From Symsagittifera roscoffensis (taxonomy: Eukaryota > Xenacoelomorpha > Acoela > Convolutidae): a DNA stretch of 64,000 nt. Position 1 is the first letter of the stretch. Each line of letters starts with the position of its first letter. The stretch covers positions 20,690,914 through 20,754,913 of the forward strand of contig NC_087068.1 in the NCBI RefSeq assembly GCF_963678635.1, written 5' to 3'. The notes under the pieces were generated by a model. The model ran no database searches, had not been told where the DNA came from, and saw only the letters and a list, made by a program, of their open reading frames with translations. Made by a program: the position numbers and the translations under genes. Shown piece by piece: positions 46,497-56,808 of this stretch.

Positions 46497-48730
46497 GTGA
46501 CATTCGACCAGAATGTGAAAAATGCAATCTCTGCAGAATTCGAATTTTTAGCAGCGAGCCTTCCGGATTGGTGATTATTAAGAATTAAGAACGTTATTGG
46601 AACGATTGGCCAAACGGTGAGGACTGGAATATTCTGGTATTTTAAAATTTCAAAAATTCGATTTATGACGTCATATTTCTGAGAAACGTCAGAAACGGCC
46701 ATTTTGGCTAAAACAAGAAAGAAGAACAGAACAACATTAGCTGCGCTAACAACAACTACGAAATCGAGATTGGAAAACGACAACGAGTTACAGAGTAACA
46801 GAGAACACTCCGAGTTGCAACTATTGTGCCGCTACAATAGTTGCAAGGCCGTTGCGAACAACGGTGAAGGGTGAAAGACGGCCTTCCGGATTAAGAAGAA
46901 ATCAGGATTAACAAGCTTGATCCAGCAGATTTGTCAATCCGGAGGGGTAAAGGAACTGAAAGTTTTATCCTGTTACATAAACTTTTAGCTTCCTGTCATG
47001 TCCTGACTTGAATTTAATTAACATCTAGATTCATTTTGATAAGGATGAGAAGCTAGGAGTTGGGGGAAAGGGTTGATCCATCTTCGATGGAGATGATGAT
47101 TTTTATCTACTGAACAAAAACAATAGTAATATAATAAGTAGTAGCCCTGTTTTTAGGAGTGACCTCGTGGTCTGGGGATACTGAGACCCAGCCATGAGCT
47201 CACTGTTTCTGCATGTAATCTAGTTAATTTGAGTGTTTTGACCGAAGCCGAAAGCAGTAAAGTTTTTGTCGACCCGATGTTAGAAAGACCACCGAAAAGT
47301 ACTGGCTTGGTAGAGACGGTGAAAAGCATGCAACGCTCTGTTTAGACTTTAGCCAGTCGTCTTAAGACTTAGTTTTGTCTTCCGTCGATATGTATCTTCC
47401 GGGCGAATGTTACATAGATGTTTTTATGGCGCTCCTGGGTGTTATTCTTTTTAACATCATGACCGGCAGAACCGTTAACGAGCACTCCGCGCCGAGCGGA
47501 TGCTCACATTAACGCCCTTATTAGGCCTAAACCGCCGGGGCGGAGGGGTGGTTCGGAGCGCGGAAGCCCTCCGGATTACCGTGAATAGCTTTTAAACTTA
47601 GTTAAGACCGAAAATTCACGAACCAGGAAGGGTGGGGGGATCGGCCATTCCCTCGTTCCCTGAGAGGTTCGTGACCAAAAACACTTAAAGATATATATAA
47701 AACCAAACAAAAAGTAATATAGTACCCAAGAAAAACAAAAAACATAAAAAATAACCGAAAAAACCAAAAACAGTTAAAAAAAAATGTAAAAAATCAGTAG
47801 AAATCATCCCCCCAGACAAGATGTGATCCGACCCCCCCGTTGTTGTTGATAGATATATTGTTGTTACAGGCATTTATATCAGTCAGGATCGTTACGATCA
47901 GTTTTGTAGCCCGTTTGTGAGGCTTGTACTGTAGGGTTATTTGAGCATTTAAGCACGTAAATGATAAATTGTGCTCAATCCGGAAGGGTCAGCTGATTTG
48001 CGCTCAATTCGGAAGGGTCTTGGGAGAAGTCTGATCCGGCAAGCAGTACAAGGAGCAACAAGAAGAGGCTCAACGACAACAACAATCGACTGTTGGGTAT
48101 CGTTAACAAGTTTTGTATCCCTTTTGGTACAAAAATTAAAATAGTAATCTGTGGGGGGCTCGACAGTGCTGCACTGTAGTGACCCTTCACCGAACTGCGA
48201 ATATCCGAGTTAAGCACCTTAATTCGGATATTAAACAAACCCGGAGGGGTATAGTATTACTATTATTATTACTTATAGAGCCTACATTAATAGTCTTATA
48301 TCGCTTTTCAGTGAAAAACAACGAAAACAGACCGGTTTTTAGGGTCAAAATAGCGATATTTTGATCCCCCCACAAGTCGCGATTTTTGAGATATTGATAA
48401 TTTTTGAAACGGAAAAAAGCGCTAAAGTAGTGTGTTACATCGTAATTGCACTACCATAATAGATAGAACCGGTTAAGTTTAGTTCGGTAGTGGTTGGAAC
48501 TATTTTGGAACCAAAAAACCGAATTTTCGTGATTTTTGAGAAACCGAAACACTAAAAATTCAGAAAATTTTTTGAAACTTTTGAGTTAGAACAGTAAAAA
48601 TAGTTGTTCGGACAACGTCCAATAGTGAATCTACAATTTTTAAAACCCGCTACCCGAAAGCCTTCCCGGTTGCAGAGTAATCGAACTTAACGTGTTTGAT
48701 TTGGTGGATTCATCAATCCAGAGGGGTACA
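46497..48730 (+). repeat. Repeat R, copy 3 (possible LTR/5' end of Gypsy copy A)
   Basis: Matches the 29.3-31.3 kb block along nearly its full length and 42,990-43,600 in its first part. Compared with copy 1 it has about 40 extra bases at 48,168-48,210 (containing gaatatccgag opposite ttcggatatt, a short inverted pair). It contains no open frame with recognisable content. It lies directly upstream of copy A's leader, in the same direction, which fits an LTR or leader role, but no 3' copy falls in the window to prove it. Confidence 0.7.
46815..46846. promoter_or_regulatory. Perfect 13-bp hairpin conserved in the three R copies
   Basis: Arms ttgcaactattgt and acaatagttgcaa pair perfectly around a 6-nt loop (gccgct). 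The corresponding place in copy 1 (29,594-29,622) has taacgattg and caatcgtta, and in copy 2 (43,301-43,328) gtaacaattgta with tacaatcgttac (one mismatch). A T:A pair in copy 3 is a G:C pair in copy 1, so both arms changed together. Confidence 0.6.
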
Positions 48731-50376
48731 GGTAGCATAGTTTTTTTGCAAATTTTTTCAACTAAAGCGTTTTAGATCGGGTCTTTTGCATTGAACTAGA
48801 AGAGTATAAGCCTTCTGAGCTCGGATCAACAATTTTTAGGTCGAAATGACCAGATTTGCGGAAAAAGTTAGGCGGAACCTATAAGAGAGAAATTTCTTGA
48901 CTTTAGAAAAAAGACGTTTTGGTTAATAACTTTGGAACTACTGGGCATATCGAGTTGATCTTGGTACCAATAGATCAGAAATTAGCTGAGCTTACTGATA
49001 AGGACAAAAGTTTTTCGGAAAAATAAGCGTGAAAATTTTTTGAGATTGTTTTTAGCAAATTCCTCAATTTGGAAGGGTACACCCTTCACGTTTTACAAAA
49101 ATTTTTTAGAAAAGCCCTTATACCCCTAACAAAAGGTATTAGCGGTTGAATAAAGTAACTTTAGGCTGTTCTAGACGAAAAGGGAAGGCTAAAGGCACAG
49201 CAAAAGCTTAAGCGAGCCGAAGTTAGGCGAGCGATAAGACCCTTCACCGTTAGTGTGAATTGTCAAATAAGAGGCTTAACTTCAATCCGGAAGGGTCTAG
49301 GAAAGTAATGCATACCCTTCCTAGTTAATTGAAAGAGCAAAATTGCATCGGAGAACGTATCCGGAGGGGTATAGGTTGAAAGAAGGAAATCTCCGAAAAG
49401 CTACTTTTCCCAATCCGGAAGGGTCAAAATTTTTTTCAAGTTAGGAGGGTTCCGAATCCGTAGGGGTCTTATAGTTGCTAATTCGGAGGGATCCAAATCC
49501 GGAGGGGTCTTATATTAACTAACTCAGAGGGGTCCCAATCCGGAGGGGTCTAGATCCTGCCAGTCCGGAAGGGTCCTATTTGTGCCAACCCGGAGGGGTA
49601 TTATTTTATTAAAGGACTTAGGTAGACGAAAGAAAGACTAAAAAGTGAGAGGTATTAGGTTATTAGCACACAGGCTAGCTATCAGTGACTGCACTGGTAA
49701 TTTGTTTTTCAATAAAGACCAGACCAAAACAAAACAGATCCGAACTCGGATATTCGCGACACTAAGTCTAAATTAAAAAGAGCGTGATTCATTGGTGTGG
49801 ATTGTAACATAATACGTTTTTGGGAAAAGTGACTGCCCTGAGGATTTTAGTAGGTCTAGCTCGGGCAGTCCGAAGGCAGATAGGTAACACAGTACTTGGT
49901 GGGTGCAATAGCCGCCCACTTGAGAAAATTACTGCCTTCAAAGTTTTGTCTGTTTGGTGCAGCACCGAGCAGGGAAAGCTTTTTCTTTAAAAGACAAGTT
50001 CGACTATTGTACTGCGACCGACTAAGAGTAAATTACACATACGTTTTTTTAGAGACATTCATATTCTGTCAATATATACATTTTTGTTTTTGATTTTAAG
50101 TCAACATAAACTGTGCTTGATTGGGTAGTGAGTACACTATCTTTTAAATTGACTGATAACATCATATTGTGCTAGTTTTCAAATCTTACCACCGATAATC
50201 GGTTAGTGTGAAAAAATTTTATACAAACTGTACTCTGATAACATACAGGGATTCGTGGTCACTATTTAATAGAATCTTGTGAAAATAATTGTGTTGTGTC
50301 ATTATTATTGTTAATAAAACTATAAGGTATCTAGCAATCGGGTTAAGTATAGGCATTAATAAGTGACAAATAGAGA
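48700..50376 (+). promoter_or_regulatory. Leader of Gypsy copy A with repeated TCCGGAGGGGTC motif
   Basis: Non-coding DNA between repeat R and ORF1. The 12-nt motif tccggaggggtc, with variants such as tccggaagggtc, occurs about a dozen times between 48,714 and 49,605 (for example near 49,283, 49,358, 49,408, 49,497, 49,536, 49,562 and 49,590), and a few more times in repeat R (46,934, 47,979, 48,240). Complementary words, gacccttcacc and tacccttcc, occur near 48,181, 49,229 and 49,310. An AATAAA lies at 49,711-49,716. I could not identify a primer-binding site or LTR edge. Confidence 0.65.
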
Positions 50377-52080
50377 ATGAGTCTAGACAAGTCAAGGATA
50401 CCAAAACGAGGTAATAGCTCTAGAAAATTCGTACCTGAAAAGCAAAGAAAAACGATGACCGATCCTTTTGTGGATTGGATCAAGCGATCCCGGTCCGATA
50501 AAGGGGAGACGGTTTCAGGCAGAATGGTTGAAACGAGAAGTCAGAAGACCTCAGAAGAGCGAAAAGAACTGTTAGAAGTGGAGGTCAATACGGACCATAC
50601 CATGAACGACAACCAGGAAGTAAATGGACTGGAAGGGAGAGGCAGAAGGCTGGCGAGTGAATCTACTCCGGTAGAACAAGGCCATGATTTTGCCACTTCC
50701 ACCGGGACATTGGATCGAGAAGAGATGTCGGAACTGTCCGACATCTCAACTGAAGTAACGGCAACTAGAAGATCTCCGACAGACAACACTATGATGGCAG
50801 GCGGAACTGGGAAACAAACAACGTCATCATCGTTCTCAGAAAGAATGAGGAACACCTTAGGAAACATCTTTCCATTCACCATGGGAATGGGCGCAGGAAA
50901 TGAAGGTGAATCCCAGGAGGAGGAGGACGAAGAAGAGCAAGTGGACTATGGGTCTCGAGTCAGCCTCAATAGTTCAACCCAGGAGAATGAGGCATACGTC
51001 GGAAGAGAGACTGGAACCATGGACAAATTTGGTGTAGTGACAACGATAAGCAAAGAGGCAAACACACCGGGCCAGTCAAAGGACTTCGCGATTATGACAA
51101 GTTCAGAGCCACAGACTGGAGAGAGTAGAACCAGAGGGCAAGGCAACGCGTTAGCGGATCCTGAAATAGATAATGAGAAGACGTCGAGACAGAGAGTCAA
51201 GGCCCGGATCTCGACCAGCACGAAGCTACGTGGGACCGACAGGGTTACACCGCCACTAGTGACGCCACTCTTGGATAACGGGGCAGCACTAGAAGAAGCT
51301 TTAAAGAACATAGTGGACAGTTTAGGAGAACAAAACGAGCAGATGTCAATAAGGATGAGTGAACTAGAAAGAGCAGTTCACATTGAAAGAGAAAGTCTGC
51401 GGGAAGAAATAAACCGCAATAGACAGGAAGTTGGCAGGAGCGAAAAACGCTTGAAAGAAAGAACGGACGAGCATATGGCGAAGAACTTGTCGCGAATGAC
51501 CAGAGAGGCGGAACAGCGAGAGTTACGCTTAAGAGACGACATGGAGAGGTTAAGAATTCAGCAAGAGCAGTCTCTTGGGACTCTTGACACAAAGATAGAC
51601 GCCATGATGGAGCGGCGAACTCAGGCTATCATGGATAGGTTGGACGGGCTACTAAGCAGCAAGAGTGGACCAAAAGAAGGAGAACCGAACTCGGGAGGTC
51701 CCAGCAGGGAACCGAGGGTGAACTTCAATGAACATCAAAAGAGGAAGACGTATGGATCCACTAGAGGCAGGGGCAGTTCATCAGGCTATGCCACAAGGGG
51801 TAATGGAGCATGGGGCCCGAACAGTAGAGCAAGTTCAACGGGGACAGACAGACCTCTAACGAACGACCAACGCAAGGCACACATGCGACTGGGAGAAGTG
51901 ATTCCGGCAACAGGGAGCATGCAAGCCCGAGGAGGAGTCATGTGGGCCAAGCGGGAAACACTCACGGTGATTCGGTTTGCAGGGATGCACCGCACACAGA
52001 GCCTTCGACGAGGTGTGAGGACAGTCAAGCAGGACACTCAAGGGATGCTACGGCAATGGCCACAGCATTTGAACCCCTAA
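50377..52080 (+). CDS. Copy A ORF1, coiled-coil protein upstream of gag
   Basis: 567 codons, ATG at 50,377. The N-terminal third is basic and Ser/Thr-rich (with MVETRSQK). A strongly acidic patch lies at about residues 180-188. Residues ~302-430 are a long Glu/Arg-rich heptad region (ELERAVHIERESLREEI onward), a predicted coiled coil for self-assembly. A Gly/Arg/Ser-rich stretch (RGRGSSSG) at about 465-480 looks like an RNA-binding tail. The frame stops at 52,078-52,080, 25 nt past the gag ATG. It is probably an extra gag-like or nucleoprotein component; it has no catalytic motif. A homologous but broken copy lies at 38,549-39,697. Confidence 0.8.
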   Translation: MSLDKSRIPKRGNSSRKFVPEKQRKTMTDPFVDWIKRSRSDKGETVSGRMVETRSQKTSEERKELLEVEVNTDHTMNDNQEVNGLEGRGRRLASESTPVEQGHDFATSTGTLDREEMSELSDISTEVTATRRSPTDNTMMAGGTGKQTTSSSFSERMRNTLGNIFPFTMGMGAGNEGESQEEEDEEEQVDYGSRVSLNSSTQENEAYVGRETGTMDKFGVVTTISKEANTPGQSKDFAIMTSSEPQTGESRTRGQGNALADPEIDNEKTSRQRVKARISTSTKLRGTDRVTPPLVTPLLDNGAALEEALKNIVDSLGEQNEQMSIRMSELERAVHIERESLREEINRNRQEVGRSEKRLKERTDEHMAKNLSRMTREAEQRELRLRDDMERLRIQQEQSLGTLDTKIDAMMERRTQAIMDRLDGLLSSKSGPKEGEPNSGGPSREPRVNFNEHQKRKTYGSTRGRGSSSGYATRGNGAWGPNSRASSTGTDRPLTNDQRKAHMRLGEVIPATGSMQARGGVMWAKRETLTVIRFAGMHRTQSLRRGVRTVKQDTQGMLRQWPQHLNP

Positions 52081-53534
52081 ACAGGTCTTTGGAGACATTC
52101 CTGACAAGGTTATCAAGAACCAATGAACGCAGTGAGAAGTCCAGAAGAGTCTTTAAGAAACCCAGATGCTACAAAGACGAATCTGATGGCTGTATTGATA
52201 CCTGGATAGAGGTAATGAAGCTGTATTTCGAGGAAGAGGACTTGTCGGAGAGACAGGAATGCAGCGCGCTCACCAGCAACTTAGAAGGGACAGCCCTGAA
52301 CTGTGTCATGGCCAAGAAGCAATATCAACGTGACACTGCTGAGAAAATCTTCGAAATGTTGTTAAACCGTTTTGGATCAGGGGTGCAGGGGCACCAGGCG
52401 ATGACGCGCTTCGAGAAACGGAGGCAACGAGAAGATGAAACGATAGACAAGTTTCTCGATGATTTGGAAATGCTGAGAAGACGCAGCCAACCGGATGAGT
52501 CAAACCGAAGGATGAACCTGGCCGTAGCCTCGAAATTTATCGATGGTGTGAAGAATGATGAACTTCGTACGATGCTAGCAACGCATTACACACCACTATC
52601 AACCAATGCGCCAACACCGGAGGAGTTGAGGCTCAAATCAAAAGAGTATCTTTTGTTGAAACCTCCTTCGAGATCTGGATATTACAAGAACAATTATGGC
52701 AATTTTAACAACGGACCAGCAAACCAAGGGAACAATTGGTACAAACCGAGGGATGATATGGACAAGAGACGCTCTTGTGCTAATTGCAGTTCAACGGACC
52801 ATCATGTGTCAGCATGCCCAGCTTACAAACAAGGCATCAAAGCAATAGGCTTTAGCCTCGAGGACGAAGATGCGTCAGAGTTGGACCACGAGGATTTCAT
52901 GAGAGGAGTAATTGCGAAATTTGGCCCGAGGTGTTTCTTTTGCAACTTGGAAGGTCATTTTAAATCAGATTGTCCGCAATTCTGGGATGCAGTGGCAGAC
53001 ATTAAGCATCCAAGACATGAAGAAGCTTTGTCAGGAGTGAAAGCCAGCAAGGCTCGACTTTTGAGTGAAGCAGAGGCACGCAGAAAGGATAAACCTCAAG
53101 AGCTGGCGGCAAAGAAAATGCAAGTGGTAATAGAGGAGACACGTGAGCCGGAACCAGCAACTGCGGCTCACGACTTCAAGGTCGATTATAAGGCAGCCGC
53201 GAGGGATGCTCTAAATAGAGTGCAGCAGGACCTAGTGACGAAAGAGATCGAACAAAAAGTGAAACTTGAACTGGAGAATGAAAAACTTCAGGAGCAACTG
53301 AATACCTTCGAAGCAACGGAGTTCGAGGAAACTAAAGCACCAAGCAGTTTGAGCATGAAGCTTAATGTGATCTCCGGTCAGAGGTTGGGCATGGTGCCGC
53401 AAGGAAGCAAGATACAGTCGATAATCTCAGTGGCTGGACATCAGGTGATCAGAAATCTGAGTGAACCATCCGAGTTCACTTTGATGCATTTGGACACATA
53501 TGCAGATTATCTGAGGCAGGTGGAGCACTACTAA
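52056..53534 (+). CDS. gag: Copy A gag: capsid and two CCHC zinc knuckles
   Basis: The frame is open from 51,942, but the first ATG is 52,056 (MATAFEPLNRSLETF), matching the gag start of copy B, so I choose it. Residues ~30-170 form the capsid, with FEMLLNRFGSG and RQREDETIDKFLDDLE, the Ty3/Gypsy capsid region. Two canonical CX2CX4HX4C knuckles follow at residues 241-254 (CANCSSTDHHVSAC) and 293-306 (CFFCNLEGHFKSDC), for packaging RNA. The C-terminal part is helical and charged. The stop at 53,532-53,534 is premature: copy B reads on without a break, and relative to B about a dozen codons are missing near 53,515. Confidence 0.92.
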   Translation: MATAFEPLNRSLETFLTRLSRTNERSEKSRRVFKKPRCYKDESDGCIDTWIEVMKLYFEEEDLSERQECSALTSNLEGTALNCVMAKKQYQRDTAEKIFEMLLNRFGSGVQGHQAMTRFEKRRQREDETIDKFLDDLEMLRRRSQPDESNRRMNLAVASKFIDGVKNDELRTMLATHYTPLSTNAPTPEELRLKSKEYLLLKPPSRSGYYKNNYGNFNNGPANQGNNWYKPRDDMDKRRSCANCSSTDHHVSACPAYKQGIKAIGFSLEDEDASELDHEDFMRGVIAKFGPRCFFCNLEGHFKSDCPQFWDAVADIKHPRHEEALSGVKASKARLLSEAEARRKDKPQELAAKKMQVVIEETREPEPATAAHDFKVDYKAAARDALNRVQQDLVTKEIEQKVKLELENEKLQEQLNTFEATEFEETKAPSSLSMKLNVISGQRLGMVPQGSKIQSIISVAGHQVIRNLSEPSEFTLMHLDTYADYLRQVEHY

Positions 53535-54934
53535 CGACGGGTGGCCCTCGCATGAAGAAACTTCATGGACGCTACCTAGAGGTCTATGGGCCGTATCAAG
53601 TAATGCTGAATGTGGATGGAATCAGTATTTACACCAGGACTTATGTAACAACAGATGATGACCAAATGGGGCAGATCTATTTGGGAGAAGAGGAACTCAA
53701 AGTCCGCAGGATAGGCCATGACGCCATGATGGAACAAGACGCAGTACACATTGGGTATGAAGCAGATGTGACCGCACATCTGCTCGACACCAACGGAACA
53801 AAAATCGGAGTCACAGGGCTTCTGGACACAGGAGCGGTAGTGAGTGTGATGCCGATAAAAACTTGGGAAAGAATGGGCTTCACGCGGGAAGATCTAATTC
53901 CAACGAATCTCCGACTGGCCGCCGCCAATCGAGGAGCTATCTACGTGGCCGGAAGAACACCAATAACGGTCCTCCACATGGGAGGACGGGATCTTTGGAT
54001 GAGCTTCCTGGTGGTAGAGAATCTGGACGACGCCGACCAATTCATCTTGGGCAGAGATTTTGTCAGGAATTTTGACGTGATGATTGACTTGAACAACGGT
54101 CTGATACGGATTAGAAACCCGGACCGGAAGTATGTTAAGAGACCAATTAATAGGATAATAACAGACGAAAACAAGGTACCAATTTTTTTGGATAGAAAAG
54201 TAAAATTACAACCAGGACAGGCTGTGATAGCAATTTTTAGAATGAGAAATTTGAATTCGTTAAGTGATAGTAAACAGGTTTGCTTAGTACCGAATCCAAA
54301 TAGTCAGAGTTCGGTGATTTTAGGCCGGAGCTTCTCGGTAACGCGTGCAAAGAAGCTTGGCTACGCTTTGCCGATGAGGACCGACTATGAGGAGACACAA
54401 AACTTGAAGAAAAATAGTGTGAAAGACTGTCCTTATCATGCCAATAAAGATAAAATTTTAAAGAGGATTAATGAATTAAAATCTATTCATAAATTGTTTT
54501 CAATGAAATCCGAAACAGACGACGGCTTATCAAGCTGCTCGAATTTTCCGGAACGCCCCTCGTCATATGAACTAGAGTCTGAGAAACCGGTTTTGCCAGA
54601 GATAGAACGTCTAAAAGGGAAAATAGGTGAGGGAGATTTCAAAAAATTACGGGACCTCCTAAATCGGAACGCAGATGTATTTTCAAAACATAAGGCGGAT
54701 ATTGGTTGCTGTAATTTCGTCGAACACAAAATCGAACTAGAAGAAGGCGCCGTTCCCCATAGGGAAGGCGCAAGACGAATGACGCCTCACAAATCGGAAG
54801 CGTGCCGAACGGAAATAGAAATGTTGCTTGAATACGACATGATAGAACCCTCGAAATCGCCATGGGCTTGCAGAGTAGTAATGGCGAAAAAGAAAGGGGG
54901 CAGCTTAGATTTTGTTGCGACTTTCGTTACTTGA
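53525..54934 (+). pseudogene. pro-RT: Copy A retropepsin and RT N-terminus (frameshifted both sides)
   Basis: The homologous frame resumes at 53,525 (ALLTTGGPR before the internal ATG at 53,552). Numbered from that ATG, residues 88-99 read GLLDTGAVVSVM, with the catalytic Asp-Thr-Gly at 92-94, and ILGRDFVRNFD begins at 165: a complete retropepsin. After a ~200-residue connector the RT begins (VPHREGARRMTPHKSE, then MIEPSKSPWACRVVMAKKKG). A frameshift in the G-run at about 54,896-54,900 then throws it into a stop at 54,932-54,934. Neighbouring frames show the true reading continues at 54,895 onward in the next frame. The protease would cut the polyprotein. Confidence 0.9.
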
Positions 54935-56808
54935 ACGCGGTAACGATAAAAGATGCGTACCCGATACCGCGAATAGACGAGAGCCTATCTAAGCTTGATG
55001 ATGCCAAGTTCTTCACCACATTGGACTTAGGTTCTGCCTTCTGGCAGGTCCCTCTGCGAAAGAAGGACAGAGAGAAGACCGGATTCGCGTGCGAGTTGGG
55101 ATTGTACCAGTGGAAGAGGATGCCCTTCGGCTTGTGCAATGCAACTGCCACTTTTCAAAGACTGATGGCTCAAGCTTTGACTGGAGTGACCAAGAAGTAC
55201 GGGAACCTCGTGATGTGTTACGTGGATGACGTAGTCATAGCGACACCGACCCTGGAAGACCACATTGATAGGCTCGATGAGGTCTTTGGATGCATGAAAA
55301 GAGCAGGATTAAAGTGCAAACCATCGAAATGTGAAATCCTTAGGGACTCGATTAAGTACCTAGGAAGAATGGTGGATAGGCATGGTGTGAGGCTGGACCC
55401 GGAAGCAGTGGAAGCAGTGTTGACATGGAAAGCCCCCAGAACGGACACACAGCTCCTGAGCTTCTTAGGGTTTGCCAATTACTACCGAGAATTCATAAAA
55501 GGATATGCGGACAAGGTGTACCCGATGCAGAAGCTGATGCGCAACAAAGGGAAAAAGTTCGAATGGAACGATGAGGCACATGTTGCTTTCGAGAACATAA
55601 AGCGGGAACTGTGCGAAGCGCCAGTGCTGGGCATGCCTACAGAAAAGGGCATGTATGTTCTCGACACAGACGCATCGGTGGTGGCCATCTCAGGAATCTT
55701 GCATCAAGAGCAAGAATGGAACGGAAGAACAGTTCTCCGTCCCATTGCATACGGCAGCAAAGTCTTGAGTGACACAGAGATGAAATATGGCGCACCAAAA
55801 GCAGAAATGTTTGCAGTAGTCACCTTCGTGGAGAAGTACCGTGCATACTTGGGAAGCGCTCCCTTCAAGTTACGCGTGGACAACAGAGCGTTATCCTGGT
55901 TGAAGACCTACTCGATGGATCAGAGTTATATTGGTAGATGGATAGTAAGATTGGATGGCTATCATATGATAATCGAATGTAGGATGCGTGATAAACACCA
56001 GAATGCTGACAGTCTCAGCAAGAAAACTGAGTTCTATGAAAGATTGGAGCAGAAGCAGGCCAATCAGGCGGAAATAAAGGAGGGATTTTCGTTTCTGGAC
56101 AAAGAAACTTATGAAGCGCTTCCCTTAACGAGATGGTTGGATAAGTCTGGACATCCAATTCCAGGGCAGCCTGAGTTACCGGTTGAGAAAGCAGCCGAGA
56201 TAAAGATCCTGTCCAAGGAGGACCCGGTCCCCTTGGATTTGTTGCTGCGCTCGAACCTGGTCCAGCAAGAACTCTCTCGCATGAATATAAACAGCCTCTC
56301 ATTATTGGATAAAACGGTGCAAGTCACACCACAAGTGATGCGGATGCTGGGTGGATTGTTAGAAAGAGAAGTGACCAGAGATGACCCCGAGTGGACAGCT
56401 GCAGTGGCATCGCTAACAGTCAGTGAGAAAGTGAAGATCATGCCGTCCAGACGACAGCACGAAGAGAACGAGAGGGATTGTAGGACAATAGTTCAGCAAC
56501 TAGTATCCTCAATACCCCAAGAGATTTTAACCAGTACATCTTACGGACAGAAAGAACAGGGGAGCAGCAAGCGAAAGAAAACCGTCACCTTTGTGGACCG
56601 GGATAAGGAGGATGAAGAGGTAGAACAAAATCTGCTGCAGGACTATTTGTCCGGGGAGACGGATGATGAGAAGAACCAGCGATCACAAGATCAACAACCG
56701 GGACAAGGAAATTTGTCCGGGGAGTATGAGATAGACGAGGAAATTCCTGATGAGAAACAGGACCTAGAGCAAAAGGTTTTGTCAGGGGAGTTCAGATGGA
56801 TGCAATGA
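54862..56808 (+). CDS. pol (RT-RH): Copy A reverse transcriptase core and RNase H
   Basis: The useful sequence starts where this frame joins the preceding one (GQLRFCCDFRYLN, near 54,901). Counting from 54,862, RT motifs are LDLGSAFW (Asp 55), FGLCNATATFQRLM (89-102) and the YVDD catalytic box at 120-123. RNase H follows with DTDAS (Asp 268/270), AEMFAVV (Glu 315), VDNRAL (Asp 340) and HQNADSLSK (His 379, Asp 383), so all catalytic residues are present. After that a ~250-residue charged linker contains repeated SGE words. TGA at 56,806-56,808 is an in-frame nonsense codon; the frame reopens directly and leads into the integrase. Confidence 0.93.
   Translation: MGLQSSNGEKERGQLRFCCDFRYLNAVTIKDAYPIPRIDESLSKLDDAKFFTTLDLGSAFWQVPLRKKDREKTGFACELGLYQWKRMPFGLCNATATFQRLMAQALTGVTKKYGNLVMCYVDDVVIATPTLEDHIDRLDEVFGCMKRAGLKCKPSKCEILRDSIKYLGRMVDRHGVRLDPEAVEAVLTWKAPRTDTQLLSFLGFANYYREFIKGYADKVYPMQKLMRNKGKKFEWNDEAHVAFENIKRELCEAPVLGMPTEKGMYVLDTDASVVAISGILHQEQEWNGRTVLRPIAYGSKVLSDTEMKYGAPKAEMFAVVTFVEKYRAYLGSAPFKLRVDNRALSWLKTYSMDQSYIGRWIVRLDGYHMIIECRMRDKHQNADSLSKKTEFYERLEQKQANQAEIKEGFSFLDKETYEALPLTRWLDKSGHPIPGQPELPVEKAAEIKILSKEDPVPLDLLLRSNLVQQELSRMNINSLSLLDKTVQVTPQVMRMLGGLLEREVTRDDPEWTAAVASLTVSEKVKIMPSRRQHEENERDCRTIVQQLVSSIPQEILTSTSYGQKEQGSSKRKKTVTFVDRDKEDEEVEQNLLQDYLSGETDDEKNQRSQDQQPGQGNLSGEYEIDEEIPDEKQDLEQKVLSGEFRWMQ

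Noticed and set aside
51942-52080. Programmed frameshift between ORF1 and gag
   Set aside because: The frame relation differs between copies A and B, and both have an ATG for gag in the overlap, so separate initiation is simpler. I see no convincing slippery heptamer with a downstream structure.
56806-56808. Stop-codon readthrough (TGA) as a normal feature of pol
   Set aside because: It lies in a variable linker and the pol frame has another stop and frameshifts, so an ordinary nonsense mutation is more likely. Intact relatives would settle it.
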